DNA of 52,036 nt from Candidatus Woesearchaeota archaeon. Lineage in GTDB: Archaea > Nanobdellota > Nanobdellia > Woesearchaeales > GW2011-AR4. The position numbers and the translations under genes are program-made. The notes below the pieces were generated by a model. The model saw nothing but the letters and a program-made list of their open reading frames with translations, ran no database searches and was not told the origin of the DNA. This document shows positions 23,867 to 30,998 of this stretch, piece after piece. The stretch is taken from positions 1 through 52,036 of the forward strand of contig JAGVXV010000012.1 of the NCBI GenBank assembly GCA_018303625.1. Direction: 5' to 3'. Position 1 is the first letter of the stretch; every line of letters starts with the position of its first letter.

Positions 23867-26320
23867 TCAAAAAAACCCCTCCAGCTTTCTCTGCTCCCTA
23901 TGCTCTAATAATTCATCCTTGCTGTGGCCTAAAACCTCAAAAATCCTTTCAACAGCCGGCACAACCTGGTTTTCTATGTAATAAACAGCATCATAATCCC
24001 CTTCATCTACCTCATCGGGCAGTTTGCTCCTTCTGCCTATTGCATCACTTCCCGATGTTACAACATATTTAATCAATGTCCCGGGACCGACAGAGACTCC
24101 CTGGTTTTTCAGCCTTTGCGCAACGGCAACATGGGGCCCTTTTGAGTCATAATCAAGAATTTCCTTTTGCAATTGCGTATGGATTATAACCTTGTCCAAA
24201 GGCACTTTTCTTTCCCTAATGTCATGTATAACCTTTTTTACATATTCCAGCGCCTTTTCCTTATCATGCTCCCTCAAAATTATGTTAAGGACATTTTCCT
24301 GCACTTCCTTTGCGATAAAGCTCCAGTTGCGCCTTACAGTCTCAAAACCCTTTATCTTTAAATTGCCGTCTTCAGCAATCAAAGCATATTTTTTCTTCGC
24401 GCCATAAGGCCCAAACTTTGCAGAGACGAAAATCCCAGAAGGGTAGAATCCTTCATACTCGAGTTCCATGAGCCCGGGCAGTTCGGCATTGATTTTTTCG
24501 GCAAACTTTTCAGAATCCTCTTTTGTCTTTCCGTCAAGAGTCAAAAAGACGCTGTCAGTATCGGAGTAAAGAACCTTAAATCCCGCATCCTGCGCTTTTT
24601 GTATAACCCTTTTGATGTAAAACCTTCCAAAAGCAGTTGTTGACTCGGCGCTTTCTATTGAATAATAGCGCGCGCCAAAAAAGCCTAGATAGCCGTAAAA
24701 GGAGTTTGCAAGCAGCTTTAGCGCAGTGTCCCTTGCATCAAGCATTATATGCTTGCCCTTGCCTTCCTTCAAAATTTCCTTGATTCTGGCCCTTCTTGTG
24801 ATTATATCTTCGATAATGCTGGGCAAAAAGCCCTTTTTTTTTGTGCAGAACCAATAGGATTCATTCTCCAGAGGGACTTTTTCAGCATCTCCCTCGCAGC
24901 AGCTGCAATTCAGGGTTCCCGGGCTTATGTTATGCGAGGCAATAATGGTTGGATACAGGCTTCTGTAGTCAAAAACCACGATGTTGCTGTACAAGCCCGG
25001 TTTTGGCTCAAAAACAAAGCCGCCTTTGATGCTTTGCATCCTTCTTTTTTGTATCTCATCATTGCTCGGCTTATTCGGGACAATCTGGTTGAATAAAGGA
25101 GCCTGCCTTAAGACATACCATTCAACAAGCTGCGAGAATCCCATCCTGTTTATGTCATAAATGGGCAAGCCAACAACCTTCACAATCTCTGTTATTGTGG
25201 GCAGCATCTTTTCGGTGAGCCTGAAGCACAGCAAGGCATCATTCATGTTATATTTGCAGTATTTTTCCAAATTTTCAGCATTATTGTCCCAGGTGTGGGA
25301 AAGCTCGTCCAGGTCAATGTCATGCTTTTGTTCGCCCAGGAGCTCTGCTGCAACAGCGTTTAAATTGTAGGTTTCAGTATCCATTGAAGGGCCCATTATC
25401 TTCCTTATGAACTTGAAAATATCCAGATGGTTAATGCCCTTTATCTGCGCAGTAATGTCCATGCCCTTTTTTATCCTAAGCTCGGAGAAATCAAGGCCGA
25501 GGTCAAGCTTTATCTTGTACTTGTCAGCCCTTGCCTTGATGTACGGCAGGTCAAACCCGTCTGAAAAATACCCCGTCAGAATATCTGGCTTATAAGCTTC
25601 GATATGCTTTTTTATATCCTCTATCAGCTCTGACTCGCTGCCCACAAACTCGACATAGCCCAGATCGGTTTTGAATCTTTTCCATGTGACTACTTTCTCA
25701 AAATTGTCCCCGTATAATGCCGCCATTATTATTGGGTTTTTCTCAGGCTCTATTGCCCTGTTTGCCGGAGTATAAGTTTCTATGTCAATTGCAAGAATCC
25801 TTGGCTTTGTTAATGTTATGTCTGCAATCTGCTCAATTTTTTCCGCCTTGAAGCCCGGAATTTTCAAATTGAGGTTAATAAACTCGCCTTCTGCCTCGTA
25901 AAGCAGCATCGGTATGATGTTTTTGTCAATCAGATAGCGCCTTGCAAACAGAATGTCATATTCATTTACAGATTCAATAATCTCCCATTCTTTTATTATA
26001 TCCCTTATGATTGGAACGTCCCTTGGGAGCCTTGTAAAGACTTTTATCGCTTCAACCTCCTTTCCCAGATATGTTTTTTTTACCATATCAGCTTTTGCAA
26101 CAGAATAAGTCTCATTGTCCCTTTCGATGCTTAATTTCTCAATCTTTTCCTTTACACTAAAGCCTTTTTTTGGAATTGCGTAAAAATACGGCTCAAAATT
26201 CCCGTCAATAACGCAGATTTGCTTTCCATCCTCTGTCCTACTAAATAGATGGATTACTGCCTTTTCGTCAATAACCTTGTAGGTAACATCCAGCGGAAAA
26301 AACCTTATCCTCTCCCCCAT
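23867..26320 (-). CDS. polB: Family B DNA polymerase with C-terminal PCNA-binding box
   Basis: The replicative or repair DNA polymerase, 817 aa from the ATG at 26320. Upstream in-frame codons to 26377 are not family-like. The exonuclease motifs are intact: Exo I ILAIDIETYTP (Asp179, Glu181), Exo II GYFSDGFDLPY, Exo III YNMNDA. The polymerase motifs are A DYRSLYPTIIASHNIS (Asp451), B LANSFYGYLGF and C YSDTDS (585-590). A cysteine cluster CSCC near 472 may be a metal or disulfide site in the palm. The chain ends QRKLEGFF, a textbook PCNA-interacting peptide. There is no intein. The promoter is shared with the divergent zinc ribbon gene. Confidence 0.97.
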   Translation of the reverse strand: MGERIRFFPLDVTYKVIDEKAVIHLFSRTEDGKQICVIDGNFEPYFYAIPKKGFSVKEKIEKLSIERDNETYSVAKADMVKKTYLGKEVEAIKVFTRLPRDVPIIRDIIKEWEIIESVNEYDILFARRYLIDKNIIPMLLYEAEGEFINLNLKIPGFKAEKIEQIADITLTKPRILAIDIETYTPANRAIEPEKNPIIMAALYGDNFEKVVTWKRFKTDLGYVEFVGSESELIEDIKKHIEAYKPDILTGYFSDGFDLPYIKARADKYKIKLDLGLDFSELRIKKGMDITAQIKGINHLDIFKFIRKIMGPSMDTETYNLNAVAAELLGEQKHDIDLDELSHTWDNNAENLEKYCKYNMNDALLCFRLTEKMLPTITEIVKVVGLPIYDINRMGFSQLVEWYVLRQAPLFNQIVPNKPSNDEIQKRRMQSIKGGFVFEPKPGLYSNIVVFDYRSLYPTIIASHNISPGTLNCSCCEGDAEKVPLENESYWFCTKKKGFLPSIIEDIITRRARIKEILKEGKGKHIMLDARDTALKLLANSFYGYLGFFGARYYSIESAESTTAFGRFYIKRVIQKAQDAGFKVLYSDTDSVFLTLDGKTKEDSEKFAEKINAELPGLMELEYEGFYPSGIFVSAKFGPYGAKKKYALIAEDGNLKIKGFETVRRNWSFIAKEVQENVLNIILREHDKEKALEYVKKVIHDIRERKVPLDKVIIHTQLQKEILDYDSKGPHVAVAQRLKNQGVSVGPGTLIKYVVTSGSDAIGRRSKLPDEVDEGDYDAVYYIENQVVPAVERIFEVLGHSKDELLEHREQRKLEGFF

Positions 26321-26418
26321 AAGGCAAAGATAGCTTTTAGAGTATATAAAAGTAGCGCAGGGTTGGCTAAAAAACAACCAATATATTTAAATACGCTCCT
26401 GATTTTATCAGGCAAAAT

Positions 26419-26574
26419 ATGGACCATGATGAAGAAAGATGGCAAAGTAAATTCGAGAAATACAAAATTGCCCAGAAGTGCCCAAGATGCAAAAAAATTG
26501 CCCTGGGCTTTGTTGGGGGCAGATTGCTTTGCACAAATTGCGGCTTTGAACAAAATGTAGGTGAGATAATATGA
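26419..26574 (+). CDS. Small zinc ribbon protein, 51 aa
   Basis: A short ORF reading MDHDEERWQSKFEKYKIAQK, then CPRCKK and CTNCGF, a four-cysteine zinc ribbon of the type found in small archaeal nucleic-acid-binding proteins. Its TGA overlaps the ATG of the NYN-domain gene by 4 bp, which indicates coupling. A TATA-like AATATATTTAAATA lies about 30 bp upstream, giving a nearly leaderless start. Likely partner or specificity factor of the NYN protein (inference). Confidence 0.75.
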   Translation: MDHDEERWQSKFEKYKIAQKCPRCKKIALGFVGGRLLCTNCGFEQNVGEII

Positions 26575-27074
26575 TTATAAAGAGGGAGCAGAGGGTTGGC
26601 GTTTTTGTTGATGTGCAGAACATGTACTATTCTGCAAAGAATCTATATAATGCAAAGGTGAATTTTGCCAATATCCTTAGGGAAGCTGTTGGAGGAAGGA
26701 GCCTTGTCAGGGCCATTGCGTATGTGATTAAGGCTGACATAAAGGAAGAAAGGAATTTTTTTGATGCTTTGGAGAAAATAGGCTACGAGGTAAAGGCAAA
26801 GGATTTGCAGACCTTTGTGGGAGGCGCGAAAAAAGGGGACTGGGATATAGGCATTGCCATGGACACAATTGAGCTGGCATCAAAGCTTGATACAATCATT
26901 TTGGTTTCCGGAGATGGGGATTTCGTGCCTTTGGTTGAGCACTTGAAAAGGGCAATGGGATGCAGGATTGAAATTATGGCTTTCGGGCCGTCAAGCAGCG
27001 GAAAGCTGAGGGAGGAAACTGATTTTTTTATTGACATGGACAAGGACAAAAGAAGGTTTTTGATGAGCAGGTAA
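26571..27074 (+). CDS. NYN-domain (LabA/DUF88-type) predicted RNase
   Basis: A 167-aa protein with the PIN-like NYN fold. VGVFVDVQNMYYSAKNLY (residues 9-26) holds the first Asp and Asn. GDWDIGIAMDTIEL (about 88-101) holds the central Asp residues, and IILVSGDGDFVPLVEHL (about 108-124) holds the final acidic motif. All metal-binding acids are present, so ribonuclease activity is likely, though targets of this family are mostly unknown. It is coupled to the zinc ribbon gene. A noncoding RNA candidate follows. Confidence 0.9.
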   Translation: MIIKREQRVGVFVDVQNMYYSAKNLYNAKVNFANILREAVGGRSLVRAIAYVIKADIKEERNFFDALEKIGYEVKAKDLQTFVGGAKKGDWDIGIAMDTIELASKLDTIILVSGDGDFVPLVEHLKRAMGCRIEIMAFGPSSSGKLREETDFFIDMDKDKRRFLMSR

Positions 27075-27106
27075 ATAAGTTAAATAAATTTTATAATTAA
27101 TAAAAT

Positions 27107-27280
27107 AAGGGGGAATAGATTTATGCCCTGCTCTTAATGTTGCAGTAAAGTTCCCCACCCCCTTGCGCTTCTGTTATTTTAAGAGCAACTACATACACTT
27201 TATTCCCAAACATGTACGGGTGAGTGGAGGGCATTACACTTTATATGAAGTGCAATCTGCGACCTTCCCTCCCTTATTTT
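27107..27280 (+). ncRNA. Candidate structured RNA, copy A
   Basis: A gap with no ORF but with many long-range pairings. These are AAGGGGG (27107-27113) with CCCCCTT (27158-27164) or, alternatively, GGGAATA (27111-27117) with TATTCCC (27201-27207); ATGCCCT (27123-27129) with AGGGCAT (27228-27234); TGCTCTTAA (27129-27137) with TTAAGAGCA (27179-27187); and GGAGGG (27226-27231) with CCCTCC (27267-27272). Some pairings cross, so a pseudoknot or switch is possible. A TATA-like TTTTATAATTAAT lies about 20-25 bp upstream of 27107, and TTATTTTT at 27274-27281 looks like a terminator. The 3' part recurs at 34.05 kb. Confidence 0.55.
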
Positions 27281-27346
27281 TCAAATTCAAATCAAAATAT
27301 CAAAAAAGAAAGATATAAATAATAAGCGCAATAATCAGTCTGGAAA

Positions 27347-27667
27347 ATGCTTCAGCTGAGCGGTGAAAATTTTGAAAAAGAGGTTGTTGAGAGCAAAATC
27401 CCTGTTATTGTGGATTTCTGGGCTGAATGGTGCGCCCCATGCAGGATGATTGCGCCTGTTTTTGAAAAGCTTTCATTTGCATATAGTGGAAAACTGAAGT
27501 TTGCAAAAATCAATGTTGATGAAAGCCACGAATTGGCTGAAAAATACAGCATCAGGGCTATACCATGCCTTGCTGTTTTCAGCAAAGGCAGGGAAATCGG
27601 GAGGATAGTAGGCGCTTTGCAGGAAGATATGCTTAAGGTAAAGATTGGAGAGATAGCTAAATTATGA
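27347..27667 (+). CDS. trxA: Thioredoxin
   Basis: A general protein disulfide reductase of 106 aa, standard size. The active site is FWAEWCAPCRM (Cys29, Cys32), a WCxPC motif differing from WCGPC only by Ala. The cis-proline is in AIPCLAVFSKG, where the residue after Pro is an extra Cys. It could reduce NrdJ1 through its C-terminal cysteines (inference). It is the first gene of a plus-strand run with three small proteins of unknown function. A TATA-like ATATAAATAATAAG lies 20-35 bp upstream. Confidence 0.96.
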   Translation: MLQLSGENFEKEVVESKIPVIVDFWAEWCAPCRMIAPVFEKLSFAYSGKLKFAKINVDESHELAEKYSIRAIPCLAVFSKGREIGRIVGALQEDMLKVKIGEIAKL

Positions 27668-27670
27668 ATA

Positions 27671-27832
27671 TTGAAGGTTGTTGAAGTGGAAGATATCTTT
27701 AAGATGGACGAAATGGGCGAAATAAGCCTTGATGACGAATTTGTGCTCAAAATCCATAGAATCGCCGAAAAATTAAGGAAAAGGGGATTTAACATCAAAA
27801 AGCCTGTCATGGAAAGCAATGAGGCGTCTTAA
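27671..27832 (+). CDS. Small hypothetical protein, 53 aa
   Basis: A short frame in tight spacing between thioredoxin and the next gene. It starts TTG at 27671 (or GTG at 27686, 48 aa) and its stop is 2 bp before the next ATG. The product is acidic then basic: VEDIFKMDEMGEISLDDEFV followed by IHRIAEKLRKRGFNIKKPV. It looks like a small helical protein. The close packing and even codon use support it as real, but no family is recognised. Confidence 0.5.
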   Translation: MKVVEVEDIFKMDEMGEISLDDEFVLKIHRIAEKLRKRGFNIKKPVMESNEAS

Positions 27833-27834
27833 AA

Positions 27835-28263
27835 ATGGCCTACCAAAGAAAAGACATGCTTGATGAGGACAAATGGAACATACATAGCAGCGGCTACAGG
27901 CAGGAAAAATACGGCAGCGGCAAAGGCGAAAGCAGCGAAAAGTACAAGCACGAGCATTATGGCGCCAAGAAGGAAAAAGAGGACTATAGCGCAGCTGACG
28001 ATTACCGGAAAAAAGAGGACGAGGAAAAAAAGGAAGAGGAAGACAAGGGGCCGAGCATCGAGGATACTGTCAAGGAAGATAAGCAGAAGAAGGATGCTGA
28101 GGAAGAGCATGAGGTTTTCAAAATAGCTGCAAAACAGGTTGCGCAGGAATTCCAAAAAGAAGGCGAAAAGGTAAAAACAAAGCGAAAAGATAATAAATCC
28201 ATTGAAGATGCCATAAACAAGGCGGTAAAGGAGGAAAAAGAAACGATTATAGTTGACCAGTAA
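27835..28263 (+). CDS. Highly charged low-complexity protein, 142 aa
   Basis: Not recognised. Almost the whole chain is Lys, Glu, Asp, Tyr, Ser and Gly (for example KKEDEEKKEEEDKGPSIEDT). It is likely disordered or coiled coil, with a more regular helix near residues 92-130 (EVFKIAAKQVAQEFQKEG). There is no signal or membrane segment. It is packed against the small gene upstream and the next gene downstream (1 bp). Confidence 0.6.
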   Translation: MAYQRKDMLDEDKWNIHSSGYRQEKYGSGKGESSEKYKHEHYGAKKEKEDYSAADDYRKKEDEEKKEEEDKGPSIEDTVKEDKQKKDAEEEHEVFKIAAKQVAQEFQKEGEKVKTKRKDNKSIEDAINKAVKEEKETIIVDQ

Positions 28264-28264
28264 A

Positions 28265-28756
28265 ATGTACCACAATCCATATTCAGCGGGCTATGAAGTT
28301 TTCAGGAAAACAAGCGCTTATAATATTGATTCCCATGGGGATTTAAGCGCCACGGCATCCTACCTGATACAGAACGATTTTCCTAATTATGCCGGGATGT
28401 TTTACCATCCGACAGAGCATGAGGTTATAAGCTCAATAAAATACAGGCAGGTCGATGCAGGTTATGACTCAGGCTTGAGGGAATTCCAGGAATCCATGCA
28501 GGGCATGCCGCTTGAATTTTACATCCCGCAGCCAGCCGGCGCTGCAGACGGCGTTGGAAAAAGCCTGGAGATAAGAAGCCCCTTCAAGGAAGTTTCTGAA
28601 AAAATAAGCAGGGGCATTATCCATGAGATAATGAGGGCACAGGAAGAAGCCAAATCAAGCCAAATTATTTTCAGGGACATTGAAATTGAAGACACTTTAA
28701 TCCTAAGGAGAAAAATAAGGAAAAGGGAAATTATCCTCAAGAGAAAAGATATTTAA
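28265..28756 (+). CDS. Hypothetical protein, 163 aa
   Basis: Not recognised. A soluble protein with an N-terminal aromatic, polar region (MYHNPYSAGYEVFRKTSAYN, ASYLIQNDFPNYAGMFYHP) and a basic helical C-terminus (TLILRRKIRKREIILKRKDI) that could bind nucleic acid or a membrane surface. The ATG at 28265 follows the upstream stop by 1 bp; an in-frame TTG at 28253 would overlap that gene. It is part of the thioredoxin group. Confidence 0.65.
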   Translation: MYHNPYSAGYEVFRKTSAYNIDSHGDLSATASYLIQNDFPNYAGMFYHPTEHEVISSIKYRQVDAGYDSGLREFQESMQGMPLEFYIPQPAGAADGVGKSLEIRSPFKEVSEKISRGIIHEIMRAQEEAKSSQIIFRDIEIEDTLILRRKIRKREIILKRKDI

Positions 28757-28779
28757 ATTCAGTATCTTTATTTAGTTTT

Positions 28780-29502
28780 ATGAATGCTAAAAACAAAAAA
28801 ATTCTTATTTCACTGGTTTCAATCTTGTTAATTCTTGATGTGCCGCTTGTTTTATACCTGTTCAATTTCAAAAATACGGCTTTCGATGAAAATTTCTACA
28901 AAAAAGAGTTCCAGAAATACAATGTTTACGGGAAATTGCAGGATTACGACGTTGAAAAAATAAATAATGATGTTTTGAATTATCTAAAATCAGAAAAAGA
29001 AGAATCAATCAAAAATGATTTTTTCATCCAGCGCGAAAAAGAGCATTTATTGGACGTCAAAAATCTTATTCAGAAAACAATCAACTTCTATTATTTTTCA
29101 TTGATTCTATTTTTTATATTATTAATCTCACTGGCTTTTTTATTGGATCAAAATATAAAAATTGTAAAGCATTTCGGGATAATTTTCATAATTTCCGGAG
29201 CATTGACTTTTTTTGAGGCTTTTGCTTTTTTTGCCGCAGTTAACATGAATTTTTCATCAGCTTTTGACATTTTTCATAACACTTTTTTTCAAAGAGGAAC
29301 GTATACTTTTGACCCAAGCTTTGAGAATATTGTCAACCTTTATCCTGAGCAGTTGTTTTTTGGCATAGCGCAAAGAATAATTTTTAACACCCTTATTTTT
29401 TCTTTTTTTTTGTCTTTAGCCGGAATTTTGTTTTTAGCTGCAGTCAAATACAATGCATTGAAAATAAAAAAATATATAAAAGGAATTAAAAACAGAAGAT
29501 AA
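28780..29502 (+). CDS. DUF1461 (TIGR01906) integral membrane protein
   Basis: A 240-aa membrane protein of unknown function. The layout fits the family: one N-terminal helix (about 8-28), a soluble loop with KYNVYGKLQDYDVEKINNDV and HLLDVKNLIQ, then three helices (about 100-122, 130-152 and 200-222). Between the last two is the family signature DIFHNTFFQRGTYTFDPS and YPEQLFF. A basic tail KKYIKGIKNRR ends it. It starts after a TATA-like run and stops 1 bp before tpiA, so the two are cotranscribed. Confidence 0.82.
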   Translation: MNAKNKKILISLVSILLILDVPLVLYLFNFKNTAFDENFYKKEFQKYNVYGKLQDYDVEKINNDVLNYLKSEKEESIKNDFFIQREKEHLLDVKNLIQKTINFYYFSLILFFILLISLAFLLDQNIKIVKHFGIIFIISGALTFFEAFAFFAAVNMNFSSAFDIFHNTFFQRGTYTFDPSFENIVNLYPEQLFFGIAQRIIFNTLIFSFFLSLAGILFLAAVKYNALKIKKYIKGIKNRR

Positions 29503-29503
29503 T

Positions 29504-30253
29504 ATGAGAAAGCCCTTAATTGCTGCAAACTGGAAGATGAACAAGACTGTTTCAGAGTCGGCTTCATTAATCAAGAAATTAAAAAAATCATTAAAAAATG
29601 TAAAAAACAGGGAAATTGTTGTCTGCCCCCCATTTGCTTCACTAAGCGCAGTTTCTAAATTATTAAAAAACTCAGAAATTGGTTTAGGCGCCCAGAACAT
29701 GCATTTCGCGGATGAAGGCGCCTTTACGGGAGAAATTTCACCTTTAATGCTCAAGGAATTAAATTGCGAATACGTTATTTTGGGGCATTCTGAAAGGAGG
29801 CAGCATTTTAAGGAGGATGACGATTTAATAAATAAAAAAGTGATTGCAGCTTTAAAAAACAATTTAAAGCCAATTTTATGCATTGGAGAAACATTAAAAC
29901 AGAGAAAAAACAATCAAACATTCAATATTATTAAAAATCAATTAATAAACTCATTAAAAAACATTTCAAAAAATAATATTTTAAAAGTGGTTATAGCTTA
30001 TGAGCCTGTATGGGCTATCGGCACTGGCGTTAATGCGACCCCAAAGCAGGCAGAGGAAGTGCATGTTTTCATCAGAAGCTTATTATCAGAAAAATACGAT
30101 AAAAAGACTGCAGAAGAAACAAGAGTTCTTTATGGTGGAAGCGTAAAGCCTGAAAATATTAAAGATTTGATGAAAGAAGAAAACATTGACGGCGCTTTGG
30201 TTGGAGGAGCTTCTTTAAGTGCTGAAAGCTTTGCCAAGATTGTGAAATATTAA
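29504..30253 (+). CDS. tpiA: Triosephosphate isomerase, bacterial-type length
   Basis: Interconverts glyceraldehyde-3-phosphate and dihydroxyacetone phosphate in glycolysis. The active site is complete: Lys11 in NWKMN, His in VILGHSERR, Glu in VVIAYEPVWAIGTG, and the phosphate loop LYGGSVKPENI. At 249 aa it has the length and sequence style of bacterial and eukaryotic enzymes rather than the roughly 225-aa archaeal form, which suggests transfer from bacteria. Codon use is AT-rich like its neighbours. It is coupled to the DUF1461 gene upstream. Confidence 0.97.
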   Translation: MRKPLIAANWKMNKTVSESASLIKKLKKSLKNVKNREIVVCPPFASLSAVSKLLKNSEIGLGAQNMHFADEGAFTGEISPLMLKELNCEYVILGHSERRQHFKEDDDLINKKVIAALKNNLKPILCIGETLKQRKNNQTFNIIKNQLINSLKNISKNNILKVVIAYEPVWAIGTGVNATPKQAEEVHVFIRSLLSEKYDKKTAEETRVLYGGSVKPENIKDLMKEENIDGALVGGASLSAESFAKIVKY

Positions 30254-30520
30254 CTATTCTTTGCAGTATTCTTCATAAAACCTTAAAATTTCGTCTGTTT
30301 TTTCAGGATTTAACGAGTAATGGATTTCTCCGGTTTTTTTGGCAGGGATTAACCATTCATCTTTTTCCAATTCTTTGAGCGCTTGTTTAGTCACTTTATC
30401 GCCTCTTAAATGGGATGGCAAACCTTTAAGTATGTTCTCTGTATGAGAACCACCCCATTTTCTCCACTTTATTAGTTTGATTATTATCCTCTTTTTGATT
30501 TCATCTTTTGTAAATATCAT
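30254..30520 (-). CDS. Small predicted winged-helix protein, 88 aa
   Basis: Not firmly recognised. It has the look of a single winged helix: IIIKLIKWRKWGGSHTENIL, a helical LPSHLRGDKVTKQALKELEK and then the wing WLIPAKKTGEIHYSLNPEK. A similar family of small archaeal DNA-binding proteins has this order. It ends flush against tpiA (convergent). Its start faces another small regulator across a palindrome. Confidence 0.6.
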   Translation of the reverse strand: MIFTKDEIKKRIIIKLIKWRKWGGSHTENILKGLPSHLRGDKVTKQALKELEKDEWLIPAKKTGEIHYSLNPEKTDEILRFYEEYCKE

Positions 30521-30565
30521 AAAAAGGTGTTATAGCAGTAGGCATATAAATGATTGTGTATTATA

Positions 30566-30583
30566 TGGCACAATATTGTACCA
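30566..30583. promoter_or_regulatory. Palindromic operator candidate between two small regulators
   Basis: TGGCACAATATTGTACCA is an 18-bp palindrome with a perfect 10-bp centre (ACAATATTGT) and one mismatched pair outside it. It lies between the divergent winged-helix genes at 30520 and 30636. It is probably a binding site for one of them. Confidence 0.5.
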
Positions 30584-30635
30584 AAATAGTAACATTTAAA
30601 TATAAGTTATGACTTAATGTTTATATGTGGTTAGC

Positions 30636-30959
30636 ATGGAAACTAAATCACTGTTCATAGAATTTATGGGGGATTCTCCCACTATAAGAGTTTTAGACTA
30701 TTTATTAACAGAGAGAGATTTAGATTTCTCTATAACAGATATGGCAAAAAATGCCGGCATTGGAAGATCTACTTTATACAGAATTTGGGGCAATTTGATA
30801 AAAAATAAAATAATTATGCCAACAAGAACAATCGGAAAGGCAAAATTATACAAATTAAATAGGGAGAATATGACAATAAAAAAACTTATAGAAATCGATG
30901 ATGCTCTAATACTGCAAGATTTAAAAATGCGCTCAGAAAAGCAAAAGGTTATAGTTTAG
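30636..30959 (+). CDS. Winged-helix transcription regulator, 107 aa
   Basis: A small DNA-binding protein. Residues 10-75 form a winged helix: GDSPTIRVLDYLLTERDLD, helix-turn-helix SITDMAKNAGIGRSTLYRIW, and the wing IMPTRTIGKAKLYKLN. A short C-terminal helix follows. The type is common in DPANN archaea, with unknown ligands. The ATG at 30636 was chosen over the GTG at 30627. A TATA-like ATTTAAATATAAG lies about 25-45 bp upstream, next to the palindrome at 30566-30583. Confidence 0.78.
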   Translation: METKSLFIEFMGDSPTIRVLDYLLTERDLDFSITDMAKNAGIGRSTLYRIWGNLIKNKIIMPTRTIGKAKLYKLNRENMTIKKLIEIDDALILQDLKMRSEKQKVIV

Positions 30960-30998
30960 GCATTTTAGAACAAAAATAATTGAAAAATAGTAACTAAG

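Noticed and set aside
26321-26377. Upstream extension of PolB
   Set aside because: The 19 residues are not polymerase-like and cover the promoter; MGERIRFFPLDVTYKV is the expected start.
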